Positions 1-11,926 of a DNA stretch of 64,000 nucleotides are shown here, piece after piece. Location: NCBI RefSeq assembly GCF_001701025.1, contig NZ_CP016793.1, forward strand, positions 4,216,001 through 4,280,000, given 5' to 3'. The translations under genes and the position numbers were made by a program. Under the pieces are notes generated by a model that did not search any database, was not told the origin of the DNA, and worked only from the letters and a program-made list of their open reading frames with translations. Source of the DNA: Lentzea guizhouensis. GTDB taxonomy: Bacteria; Actinomycetota; Actinomycetes; Mycobacteriales; Pseudonocardiaceae. The stretch's first letter is position 1; the number at the start of each line of letters is the position of its first letter.

Positions 1-1094
1 GGGCCGGCCTGTTCGTCATCGCCGGTGCGATCGTCATCCTGTTCCCGCCGTTCGTCGGCGTGAAGCTCGGCGACATGATCATCTCGATCAAGACGATCGG
101 CGGCGTCTCGGCGTTGCTGGTCGGCACGTTGCTGATCATCTGCGGGCTCTCGCTGTGGGTGGCGCCCAAGTTCCGGCTCGCCTCCGGCATCGTCACCGTG
201 CTGCTCGCGATGGTGGCGCTGGTGACGACCAACCTCGGCGGCTTCCTGGTCGGCACCGTCCTCAGCCTGCTCGGCGGCGCGCTCGCCGTGGCGTGGACGG
301 ACAGCCCCAAGGAGCCGAGGCGCAAGCGCGGGAAGGGGCGCTCGGAGCTGAGCATGGAGAACCCGGCCCCACCGGTGGCCGCGGTGGCGCTGATCGCGTT
401 GCTCGCGGTCCAGCCACCGTCGTCGGACCCCTCCGAACCGCCCACCAGCACCCCGGCCCCCACGAGCAGCTCGGTCGTGCCGCCCACCAGCAGCACCCCG
501 CCGGCCACGACCACCGCGCCGACTCCTGCTCCGACTCCTGGGCCGACCACTGGCCCGACCACCGGGCCGCCGACGTCGTCCTCCGCGCCGACGGTCCCAC
601 CCAGCAGCACGGCGCCGCCGTCGGCCACCCCGCCACCGGTCCCTGCCCCGGTGGCGGGAGGGCGGGCGTGGACCCTGACCGCCAGCCGCCTCGACCTCGG
701 CGGCCTCAACTTCGCCGGCGTCGTCGACTCGGTGCTGAACGGCGAGATCGTCAAGGTCCTGAAGTTCACGACCTCCGACATGAAGATCAGGGACCTGGTG
801 CAGACCGGCGAGGTGTCACCGGGCGTCAAGCTCGTGACGAGGGCCGCACCCGGCAGCACCTCCACGGTGTCGGTCCCGTCCGGCTCCCCGAACCGGATCG
901 AGCTGTTCACGGTGCAGCTGAAGGGGAACCTCGACATCCTCGGCATCAAGATCCCGGTCGACTACACCGCGGCCCACCCGCCACCGCTGAACGTGCCGAT
1001 CGCGTCGTTCACCGAGGTCACGGTGCGCAACGCGGACCTGGTCGGCGGCACCCTGAAGATCCCGGGCGCCCAGGTCTCGCTGCAGACGGCCTAG
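1..1094 (+). CDS. DUF6114-type membrane protein with Pro/Thr linker and C-terminal extracytoplasmic domain (5' partial)
   Basis: The open frame runs in from before the window (codons begin at base 3); the GTG at 60 lies inside the first hydrophobic helix and is not the true start. About four membrane helices fill the first 110 residues, resembling the actinobacterial DUF6114 family. A basic stretch follows, then a low-complexity linker rich in Pro, Thr and Ser (about bases 410-660), then a folded domain of about 145 residues rich in beta-type Leu/Ile/Val patterns that recalls the DUF6230-type partner usually encoded next to DUF6114 genes. The tail is probably displayed outside the membrane. 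Function is unknown. Family assignment is from recall of the helix pattern; the fusion itself is visible in the sequence. Confidence 0.6.
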   Translation, partial: AGLFVIAGAIVILFPPFVGVKLGDMIISIKTIGGVSALLVGTLLIICGLSLWVAPKFRLASGIVTVLLAMVALVTTNLGGFLVGTVLSLLGGALAVAWTDSPKEPRRKRGKGRSELSMENPAPPVAAVALIALLAVQPPSSDPSEPPTSTPAPTSSSVVPPTSSTPPATTTAPTPAPTPGPTTGPTTGPPTSSSAPTVPPSSTAPPSATPPPVPAPVAGGRAWTLTASRLDLGGLNFAGVVDSVLNGEIVKVLKFTTSDMKIRDLVQTGEVSPGVKLVTRAAPGSTSTVSVPSGSPNRIELFTVQLKGNLDILGIKIPVDYTAAHPPPLNVPIASFTEVTVRNADLVGGTLKIPGAQVSLQTA

Positions 1095-1098
1095 TCCC

Positions 1099-2472
1099 TC
1101 AGTTCAGCCCGCACTTCTTCGGGCCCTCGAACACCCCTTCGCGGAACCGGGCCACCCGCTCGAAACCGGGGTCCACCGCGTCACCGCCGGTCGCGTCACG
1201 GGCCGCGTAGTCGAACTGCAGCAGCACGGTCACGGCCTCGTCGAAGTCACCCGGCGAGAGCCCGAAGCCGTCCTGCCGCTGGAACACCGCGCCCGTGTAC
1301 GCGCCGGCCAGGCACAGCGCCGCCTTCGACGCCTCCTCGCCCTCGGTCGGCTTGCCCAGCACGGCGAGCTCGGCCAGCGCGTACCTGGTCGCGATCAACG
1401 TGCCGGTCGCGTAGTCGCCGAGCTCCTTGTGCAGCGCGGGCAGCTCTTCCTTCGTGTCGATCTTGATGGACTTGTCCGACGGGCAGTAGGCGACCGGGCC
1501 CTGGTCACCGGAGCAGTCCGGCTCCGTCGTGGCCGCCTCGGCGCGCACCGTCGGCCAGGTCTTGCTCTGGGTCGAGGCCAGCGTTTTGAAGTACTTGTCG
1601 AGGTCCGGGGTCACCGACTCCAGCATCTGGTCGAACGGCAGGTTGCCGCCGTTCGCGCGGTCGGTGGTGCTGGTGAACGCGCGCTGGGTGAAGGTGCGGT
1701 TCTGCACGGACATGGCCGCGCAGAACTTCGTGCCTTGCTCGTAGCCGTCCTGGAAGGCGGCCACGCGGTCGAACGCGCTGCCGTGCGCCTGCTCGTCCTC
1801 CGGCGAGGTGCCGACCGGGTCGCGGAACGTGATCAGCGCGCCCAGCGCCTTGTCCAGCGCGTCGGTGCCGATGTCGAGGTACTCGGAGTCACCGTCGGTC
1901 ACGTGCCGCACGAACGAGCCCGCGAAGCAGTCGGCCTGGGCCTCGGTGAGGATCGTCGGGTACTTGTCCGGCTCGCGGCGCTCGGCCTCCGGCGTGATGC
2001 CCATCCGGTTCTGCACGGCGTGACCGACCTCGTGGGCCAGCACGACGACCACGGCGGCCTCGCCGAAGCGGTCCTGCAGCACGGGCAGCAGCGAGGAGCG
2101 GTCCCAGGCGATGGCGTCGGCGGCAGGGCAGTAGAAGGCGTTGCCCTCCACGTCGGAGGCCTTCTGCGTGCACGGCGGCGGCTTGGCGGTGGCGTCCGAG
2201 GTGTCGACGGAGTAGTAGCCGCCGCTCAGCTTCTTCCACGGCTTGCCGAAGGTGTCCTGGAACTGCTCGGTCCAGAACACCTCGATGTCCGTGAGCGCCG
2301 TCGCGGCGAGCTTGTCGATCGGGCCGTCGTCGCTGCCCCTGACCTGGATCGTCGGGTTCGGGGTCTGCTGCTTGACCACCTTGGCGGCACGGGGGCGGCC
2401 GGGTATCTCGGCCGTGCACCCCGTGGCGACCAGGGCGGTGACGACCATCAGCGCGATGCTCCAGTGCCGCAT
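1099..2472 (-). CDS. Neutral zinc metallopeptidase, lipoprotein
   Basis: The product is 457 residues. I place the start at the ATG ending at 2472 rather than the longer frame to 2568, because it gives a signal peptide with a lipobox (LVATGC, Cys about residue 19), so the enzyme should be anchored outside the membrane. The zinc motif HEVGHAVQ lies at about residue 147, as in the neutral zinc metallopeptidase family (YpfJ-like, PF04228). Two Cys pairs (about residues 101/115 and in the C-terminal third) could form disulfides. The C-terminal half repeats some features of the N-terminal half but has no second HExxH. Substrate is unknown. It converges with the DUF6114-type gene, whose stop is 4 bases away. 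Confidence 0.8.
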   Translation of the reverse strand: MRHWSIALMVVTALVATGCTAEIPGRPRAAKVVKQQTPNPTIQVRGSDDGPIDKLAATALTDIEVFWTEQFQDTFGKPWKKLSGGYYSVDTSDATAKPPPCTQKASDVEGNAFYCPAADAIAWDRSSLLPVLQDRFGEAAVVVVLAHEVGHAVQNRMGITPEAERREPDKYPTILTEAQADCFAGSFVRHVTDGDSEYLDIGTDALDKALGALITFRDPVGTSPEDEQAHGSAFDRVAAFQDGYEQGTKFCAAMSVQNRTFTQRAFTSTTDRANGGNLPFDQMLESVTPDLDKYFKTLASTQSKTWPTVRAEAATTEPDCSGDQGPVAYCPSDKSIKIDTKEELPALHKELGDYATGTLIATRYALAELAVLGKPTEGEEASKAALCLAGAYTGAVFQRQDGFGLSPGDFDEAVTVLLQFDYAARDATGGDAVDPGFERVARFREGVFEGPKKCGLN

Positions 2473-2627
2473 AACACCATTGTGCCTGCCGCTCGGCTCG
2501 GCAGAGGTCCTACTCGGCGAACTCAGGCGCATGTGAAGGGCAACGTGCGCCGACGCGATCAGGTTCACCCGGCTCGACCACTGCTCCGGTTCCGCGGAGC
2601 GCTGCCTGACCGGTCGGCGCGGTCACC

Positions 2628-4790
2628 TCACTCGTCCTCGGCGGGATCCGGCACCAGCCACAGCACCCCGGAGGGCGGCAGCTGCAGGACCGCTGACGCC
2701 GGGCGCCCGTGCCACGGCCTGGCCTCGGCGACGACACCGCCCATGTTGCCCACACCGGACCCGCCGTAGTGCGCCGCGTCGGTGTTCACGAGCTCCTTCC
2801 ACCGCCCGGTCGACGGCAGGCCGACCCGGTAGTCGTGGTGCGGCATCCCGGCGAAGTTCGCCACGCACACCAGGTGCGAGCCGTCCTCACCGATCCGCAG
2901 GAACGACAGCACGTTGCCGCCGGAGTCGTTCGCGTCGATCCACTGGAAGCCCTCGGGCGTCACGTCGTGCGAGAACAACGCCGCCGCGCCCTTGTAGACC
3001 GAGTTCAGGTCCCTCAGCAGCGACTGGATGCCCTGGTGCAGCGGCTCCTGCTCGACCAGGTGCCAGTCGAGCGACCGCGACTCCGACCACTCCTGCCGCT
3101 GCCCGAACTCACCACCCATGAACAGCAGCTGCTTGCCTGGATGTGCCCACATGAACGCGAGCAGCGACCGCACGCCCGCGGCCTTGTTCCAGTCGTCACC
3201 GGGCATCCGGGTCCACAGCGAGCCCTTGCCGTGCACCACCTCGTCGTGCGACAGCGGCAGCACGAAGTTCTCGCTCCACGCGTACACCAGTGAGAACGTC
3301 ATCTCGTTGTGGTGGAACGACCGGTGGACCGGCTCACGCGACAGGTAGTGCAGCGTGTCGTGCATCCAGCCCATGTTCCACTTGAAGCCGAACCCGAGCC
3401 CGCCCAGGTGCGTCGGCCGCGTGACCCCCGGCCACGCCGTCGACTCCTCGGCGATCATCACGATGCCGGGGTGCCGCTTGTACACGGTCGCGTTGAGCTC
3501 CTGCAGGAACCGCACCGCTTCGAGGTTCTCCCTGCCACCGAACTCGTTCGGCAGCCACTGGTCCGCCGGCCGCGAGTAGTCGAGGTAGAGCATCGACGCG
3601 ACGGCGTCCACGCGCAGCCCGTCGAGGTGGAACTCCTCGATCCAGAACAGCGCGTTGGCGACCAGGAAGTTGCGGACCTCGTTGCGCCCGAAGTCGAAGA
3701 CGTACGTGCCCCAGTCGAGCTGCTCGCCGCGCCGCGGGTCGGCGTGCTCGTACAGCGGCGTGCCGTCGAACTTCGCCAGCGCCCAGGCGTCCTTGGGGAA
3801 GTGCGCGGGCACCCAGTCGACGAGCACGCCGATGCCGCGCTGGTGCAGCGTGTCGACGAAGAACCGGAAGTCGTCCGGCGTGCCGAACCGCGAGGTCGGC
3901 GCGTAGTACGAGGTGACCTGGTAGCCCCACGAACCGCCGAACGGGTGCTCGGCGACGGGCAGCAGCTCCAGGTGCGTGAACCCCATGTCCTCGCAGTAGT
4001 CGGCCAGCTCGTGGGCGAGCTCGCGGTAGCTCAGCCCCGGCTTCCACGACCCGAGGTGCACCTCGTAGATCGACATCGGCGCGTTCGCCCACTGGGTCGC
4101 CGCGCGCCGGGCCGTCCACTCCGCGTCCTGCCACTCGTACTCGGTCCGCGTGACCACCGAGGCGGTCTGCGGCGGGACCTCCGTCGCGAACGCCATCGGG
4201 TCGGCCTTCTCGTGCCACACGCCGTCCGCGCCGAGGATCCGGAACTTGTACCGCGAGCCCACCGGCACGTTCGGGAGGAACACCTCCCACACACCGGAGG
4301 AACCCATGGACCGCAACGGGTTCGCGCGCCCGTCCCAGCCGTCGAAGTCACCCGTCACGCGCACACCGCGCGCGTTCGGCGCCCAGACCGCGAACGAGAC
4401 GCCGGTGACGTCACCGTTCACCGTTTCGTAGCAACGGACGTGCGCGCCGAGCACGTCCCACAGCCGCTCGTGGCGGCCCTCACCGATCAGGTGCAGGTCG
4501 AGCTCACCGACCGTGGGCAGCCACCGGTACGGGTCGTCGACCTCGACCGTGTGGTCGCCGTAGGACACGAGCAGCCGGTAGTCGCCGGGCACCTCCGGCA
4601 GCTCGCCCTCGAACAGCCCGTCGGCGATGCGTGGCAGCTCGACCTGCTTGTCGCCCCACGCCACCGCGACCGATGTCGCGCCGGGCCGCAGGGCCCGCGC
4701 GACCACCTGGTCGCCGACGGTGTGCACACCCAGCACCGAGTGCGGGTCGTGGTGCGCACCGGACAGGAGCCGGTCAAGGTCGGCCTTCAC
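2628..4790 (-). CDS. glgB: 1,4-alpha-glucan branching enzyme GlgB (GH13)
   Basis: The product is 720 residues, the normal length for GlgB. It cuts alpha-1,4 chains and rejoins them as alpha-1,6 branches. An N-terminal beta-sandwich and a CBM48-type module precede the GH13 barrel. The catalytic set is complete: nucleophile Asp in [11 protein letters not shown] (about residue 393), acid/base Glu in [10 protein letters not shown] (about 447), and transition-state Asp in [10 protein letters not shown] (about 513). The start is a GTG at 4790 with GGAGAG six bases upstream, only 3 bases after the maltokinase stop, so the two genes are translationally coupled. It is the last gene of the glgE-treS-pep2-glgB operon and branches the linear chains made by GlgE. 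Confidence 0.95.
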   Translation of the reverse strand: MKADLDRLLSGAHHDPHSVLGVHTVGDQVVARALRPGATSVAVAWGDKQVELPRIADGLFEGELPEVPGDYRLLVSYGDHTVEVDDPYRWLPTVGELDLHLIGEGRHERLWDVLGAHVRCYETVNGDVTGVSFAVWAPNARGVRVTGDFDGWDGRANPLRSMGSSGVWEVFLPNVPVGSRYKFRILGADGVWHEKADPMAFATEVPPQTASVVTRTEYEWQDAEWTARRAATQWANAPMSIYEVHLGSWKPGLSYRELAHELADYCEDMGFTHLELLPVAEHPFGGSWGYQVTSYYAPTSRFGTPDDFRFFVDTLHQRGIGVLVDWVPAHFPKDAWALAKFDGTPLYEHADPRRGEQLDWGTYVFDFGRNEVRNFLVANALFWIEEFHLDGLRVDAVASMLYLDYSRPADQWLPNEFGGRENLEAVRFLQELNATVYKRHPGIVMIAEESTAWPGVTRPTHLGGLGFGFKWNMGWMHDTLHYLSREPVHRSFHHNEMTFSLVYAWSENFVLPLSHDEVVHGKGSLWTRMPGDDWNKAAGVRSLLAFMWAHPGKQLLFMGGEFGQRQEWSESRSLDWHLVEQEPLHQGIQSLLRDLNSVYKGAAALFSHDVTPEGFQWIDANDSGGNVLSFLRIGEDGSHLVCVANFAGMPHHDYRVGLPSTGRWKELVNTDAAHYGGSGVGNMGGVVAEARPWHGRPASAVLQLPPSGVLWLVPDPAEDE

Positions 4791-4793
4791 GGC

Positions 4794-6104
4794 TTACTCT
4801 CCTCCGCTGGTCATCCGGGCGATCGACGACAGCGGAACCGTCAACCACTCCGGCCTGTTGGCGTGCTCGTAGGCGACCTCGTAGACCGCCTTGTCCAGCT
4901 CGAACGCGCGCAGCAGGTGCGCGTTGTCCCGCGGGTCGGCCGCCACCTCGGCGTAGCCGTCGCAGAACGCCGCCCGGTTCCGCTTCGTCCACTCCATCGC
5001 GCGGTAGGCGAGCTGGTCGTCGTCGGGCTGGCCGACGAGCAGCTGCCGGGCCGCGTAGTCGAACGACCTCAGCATCCCGGCAACGTCGCGCAACGGCGAC
5101 CGCAGCGCGTTGCGCTCCTCGACACCGGCGGCGGGCTCGCCCTCGAAGTCGATCAGCAGCCAGCCGTGCACGGTCCGCAGCACCTGGCCCAGGTGCAGGT
5201 CGCCGTGGACGTGCTGGATCGGGATGGCCCCGATGTGCCGGCGGGCCTCGTCGAACGACGCCCGCAGCGCGCTCTCGTAGCGGCCCAGCTCCGGCACCGC
5301 CTCCAGCACGGTGTCCAGGCGCCGCTGCATGCCCGCGATGGCGTGCGTGATCGCGTCGTCGTCGGCGATCCGCGACCCGAGCGCCTCGGCGAGGTCCGCG
5401 TGCACCTTCGCCACCGCGTGCCCGAGCCGCTGCGCCTCACCCGCGAAGTCGCCGCCCACCTCGGACGCGTGCAGGTCGGCCTCGGCCATCAGGTCGCGCA
5501 CCGAGGTCTTGGCCATGTCCCAGCCCTCGACCGCGTCCGGCAGGAACTCCTGCAGCATCGCGAGCGTGACCGGTTCGCCGTCGAGCTCGGTCGAGATCGA
5601 CCCGAGCGGGCGGGCGATGTGCTCGCAGCCGACGGACCGCAGCGCCCGGTGCATCACCAGGTCGCGGTTCTCGCCGCGGGCGAGCTTGCGGAAGATCTTC
5701 AGGATGTACTGCTGGCCGTAGATCAGCGAGGTGTTGGACTGCTCGACGCCGATCGGCCTGCCGCGCAACGCCGTGCGCAGCTCCACACCGGGCTCGTGCG
5801 CGAACTCGATGCCGTTGACCCGCTCGCCGGCGGCGATCTTCTCCAGCAGCAGGCCGTTGCGCTCGGGGTCCGCGGTCGCGTCGAAGCCTTCCGAGTGCTC
5901 GCTGATGACGAGCTGGTAGTGCTCCACCCGCCCTGGCTGCTCCACCTCGACGACGACGTGCACCAGGTCGTCGGCCAGCGGTGTCGTCCGCAGTGGACGG
6001 ACCGAGTTGATCGCGCGGTCCTTGCCGCCGAACCAGCGCAACGTGGGCAGGACATCGGGCAGGGTGGTGACCAGCTTGTCGGCGAGCTCGTCGGGGTCGA
6101 TCAT
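4794..6104 (-). CDS. pep2: Maltokinase (Pep2/Mak)
   Basis: The product is 436 residues, the usual length. Maltokinase uses ATP to turn maltose into alpha-maltose 1-phosphate, the donor for GlgE. The fold is that of aminoglycoside-phosphotransferase-like kinases: the catalytic loop HVHGDLHLGQVL is at about residue 303 and the metal-binding IDFEG at about 320, followed by the typical AAGVEERNALRSPLRDVAGM stretch. The ATG at 6104 lies 7 bases after the treS stop, with AGGTGA as ribosome site overlapping that stop. In some actinobacteria treS and pep2 are fused; here they are separate but adjacent, so the TreS-Pep2 complex known in mycobacteria is plausible. Confidence 0.93.
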   Translation of the reverse strand: MIDPDELADKLVTTLPDVLPTLRWFGGKDRAINSVRPLRTTPLADDLVHVVVEVEQPGRVEHYQLVISEHSEGFDATADPERNGLLLEKIAAGERVNGIEFAHEPGVELRTALRGRPIGVEQSNTSLIYGQQYILKIFRKLARGENRDLVMHRALRSVGCEHIARPLGSISTELDGEPVTLAMLQEFLPDAVEGWDMAKTSVRDLMAEADLHASEVGGDFAGEAQRLGHAVAKVHADLAEALGSRIADDDAITHAIAGMQRRLDTVLEAVPELGRYESALRASFDEARRHIGAIPIQHVHGDLHLGQVLRTVHGWLLIDFEGEPAAGVEERNALRSPLRDVAGMLRSFDYAARQLLVGQPDDDQLAYRAMEWTKRNRAAFCDGYAEVAADPRDNAHLLRAFELDKAVYEVAYEHANRPEWLTVPLSSIARMTSGGE

Positions 6105-6111
6105 GCGCGCG

Positions 6112-7920
<1,809 letters not shown>

Positions 7921-7952
7921 GATGCCCACCTCGTCGGGGGTTGTGCGGGTGA

Positions 7953-9929
<1,977 letters not shown>

Positions 9930-10097
9930 CGGCAGCGCCCTTCCGCCGTGGATCTCCGCGATGCCCTTAATCCTGCCTTGGTCGATCAAGTCGTCCGACA
10001 GCGGGTTACCCCAAGTAGATCCGTACCCCGCTGTCGTCGATCGCACACCTCGGACGTCGTGTGTGTCCAGGGTCTCTTGACCACGACCAGGGCACTT

Positions 10098-10137
10098 CCA
10101 GTGATCTCCAGTGGACCGTTCTCGTGATACCCACTGG
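10098..10137. promoter_or_regulatory. CCAGTG boxes between glgE and kinase gene
   Basis: The 239-base space between the divergent glgE and kinase genes holds CCAGTG at 10098-10103 and CCAGTGG at 10108-10114, then the inverted copy CCACTGG at 10131-10137. The last two form a perfect 7-bp inverted repeat with a 16-base spacer. This could be an operator for either gene, but no regulator is known to me for it. Confidence 0.3.
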
Positions 10138-10168
10138 GTTAACAGCGCGCTACGGGTACCGTGCCCGC

Positions 10169-11332
10169 GTGAACAAGGTTGGCGACCGTTACGTCCTCCT
10201 CGACCAACTCGGCGCGGGTGCGATGGGCGTTGTGTGGCGTGCGCGCGACGAGCTCCTGCACCGCGACGTCGCGGTCAAGCAGCTCCTCCTCACCGAGGTT
10301 CAGCCGAACGAGTTCAACGAGGCCGTCCAGCGGGCCATGCGCGAGGGCCGCATCGCCGCGCGCCTGCAGCACCCGAACGCGATCGCCGTCTACGACGTCG
10401 TGGTCGAGGACGGCAAGCCGTGCCTGGTCATGGAGTACCTGCCGTCGCGCAACCTGTCGTCGGTCCTGGGCGACCGCGGCACCCTGCCCGTCCAGGAGGC
10501 CGCCAGGATCGGGGCGCTGGCCGCCTCGGCGCTGGCCGCCGCCCACGAGGCCGGCATCGTGCACCGCGACATCAAGCCCGGCAACGTCCTCATTGGACGC
10601 GACGGCAACGTCAAGATCACCGACTTCGGCATCTCCCGCGCGCTCGGCGACGTGGCCGTGACCAAGACCGGGATGCTGGCCGGCACGCCCGCCTACCTCG
10701 CGCCGGAGCTCGCCCGCGGGTCCGAGCCCGCGCCGCCGTCGGACGTGTTCTCGCTCGGCGCGACGATCTACGCCATGACCGAGGGCGAGCCGCCGTTCGG
10801 CAAGAGCACGAACGACCTCGGCCTGCTCTACAAGGTCGCCCGCGGTGAGACCCGCCCGCCGATGCGCTCCGGCCCGCTCACCCCGCTGCTGACCAGGCTG
10901 CTGTCCAACGAGCCGCACCAGCGCCCGACCGCCGCGCAGGCCGCGGAGGCGCTGAAGGCCGTCGCCGCCGGTCAGCAGGTGCCGGCCACGACGATCATCC
11001 CGCCGGGCACTCCGCTGGGCACTCCTCCGGGCGGCACTCCTCTGGGCGGCACTCCTCTGGGCGGCACCGCGTCCTGCCCCCGGCACGCCTCCCGGCGGCA
11101 CCCTGCGCAGTCCGGCCGCCGTCCATGCCGCCCGCCAGGCCCTCCCACCGGCGCCTACGGCCGCCTCGCGCCGCCGGCACGCCAGCCGTGCCGCCGGACC
11201 GCCGCCGGCCGCCGACCCGGCCGCCGCGTGAGCTGGAGCCGGAACCCGAGCCGAAGCGCAACCGCGGCCTGGCGGTCGCCGCCGCCGTGCTGGGCGTCCT
11301 GCTCATCGCCGGCATCGCCTACGCGATCGTGA
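10169..11332 (+). CDS. Serine/threonine protein kinase, cytosolic kinase domain (frame breaks after domain)
   Basis: This is a Hanks-type kinase. The start is a GTG at 10169, six bases after a TACCGT box (10157-10162), giving [11 protein letters not shown]. Kinase landmarks are all present: GAGAMGVVW (P-loop), Lys in VAVKQL (about residue 36), HRDIKPGNV (about 131), ITDFGIS (about 151) and GTPAYLAPE. After about residue 270 comes a Gly-Thr-Pro-rich linker. From about 11070 the frame runs into Arg/Pro/Cys-rich sequence typical of a wrong frame and stops at 11332, while the expected transmembrane helix and outer domain continue in the frame one base back (11125-11826). Either a base is missing from the linker (mutation or assembly error) or translation slips by -1. 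It sits between glgE and glgP. Confidence 0.8.
   Translation: MNKVGDRYVLLDQLGAGAMGVVWRARDELLHRDVAVKQLLLTEVQPNEFNEAVQRAMREGRIAARLQHPNAIAVYDVVVEDGKPCLVMEYLPSRNLSSVLGDRGTLPVQEAARIGALAASALAAAHEAGIVHRDIKPGNVLIGRDGNVKITDFGISRALGDVAVTKTGMLAGTPAYLAPELARGSEPAPPSDVFSLGATIYAMTEGEPPFGKSTNDLGLLYKVARGETRPPMRSGPLTPLLTRLLSNEPHQRPTAAQAAEALKAVAAGQQVPATTIIPPGTPLGTPPGGTPLGGTPLGGTASCPRHASRRHPAQSGRRPCRPPGPPTGAYGRLAPPARQPCRRTAAGRRPGRRVSWSRNPSRSATAAWRSPPPCWASCSSPASPTRS
11005..11068 (+). repeat. Gly-Thr-Pro coding tandem repeat in kinase linker
   Basis: Short GC-rich units of about 12 to 15 bases (GGCACTCC plus TCTGGGC variants) repeat four to five times and encode [20 protein letters not shown]. The kinase reading frame is lost just after this tract, so it is a likely site of slippage in replication, sequencing or assembly. 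Confidence 0.6.
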
Positions 11333-11826
11333 ACGGCCAGAAGGACGACCAGACGGCCGATCCCGGCCCGTCGACCTCGGACGTGCCGACGCTGACCCAG
11401 CCGACGGCCGGTGAGAAGCCGACCACGACGACGAACCCGCCGACCCAGAAGCCGCCGACGCAGACCTACCCGAGCCAGACCACGACCTCGTCCAAGCCGG
11501 CCGGCGGCAAGTTCACCCAGGCGCAGGTCAGGCAGTTCGTGCAGCAGCACTACGGCAAGCTGCCCGCCAACCCGGACGCCGCGATCAAGGACTTCGCCCC
11601 CGACAGCGCACCCAAGGCAGCGGACTACAAGGACTACTGGAAGGGCTTCACGAAGGTCGCGCTCAAGCAGGCCATCGTCGCGGCCGGCGACGACGGCGAC
11701 TTCACCGTGACGGTCGCGATCGAGCTCACCGAGGCGGAGACGAACAAGGTCACCACCGAGGAGACGCAGCTCGACATCGTCGGCAAGGGCGAGAAGCTGT
11801 TGATCGCGAGCCGCGACCACCCCTGA
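11125..11826 (+). CDS. C-terminal part of the kinase: transmembrane helix and extracellular domain, in -1 frame
   Basis: This frame encodes a Pro/Arg-rich segment, an acidic-basic [15 protein letters not shown] stretch, one transmembrane helix ([20 protein letters not shown], about bases 11266-11325), a Thr/Pro/Gln-rich stalk, and an outer domain of about 105 residues ending at 11826. This is exactly the layout expected after the cytosolic kinase domain of an actinobacterial receptor-type kinase, so I read it as the continuation of the gene at 10169. The ATG at 11125 has no clear ribosome site. If the break is real, the cell would make a soluble kinase and perhaps a separate membrane stub; if it is an error, the full protein is about 550 residues. 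Confidence 0.65.
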   Translation: MPPARPSHRRLRPPRAAGTPAVPPDRRRPPTRPPRELEPEPEPKRNRGLAVAAAVLGVLLIAGIAYAIVNGQKDDQTADPGPSTSDVPTLTQPTAGEKPTTTTNPPTQKPPTQTYPSQTTTSSKPAGGKFTQAQVRQFVQQHYGKLPANPDAAIKDFAPDSAPKAADYKDYWKGFTKVALKQAIVAAGDDGDFTVTVAIELTEAETNKVTTEETQLDIVGKGEKLLIASRDHP

Positions 11827-11887
11827 TCGCCGCAGAGGTGGTCAATCTCCGCCAACCGGGCGTTCCGGACACCCGTGACCGGGAACG

Positions 11888-11918
11888 TTGTCAGCGGCGC
11901 GGGGGTGCCGGGTAAGTT
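11888..11918 (+). promoter_or_regulatory. Probable leaderless promoter of glgP
   Basis: TTGTCA (11888-11893) resembles a -35 box and TAAGTT (11913-11918) a -10 box, with a 19-base spacer. The -10 box ends 8 bases before the glgP ATG at 11927 and there is no ribosome site, so the transcript probably begins at the start codon. Confidence 0.45.
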
Positions 11919-11926
11919 GCCTCGTC

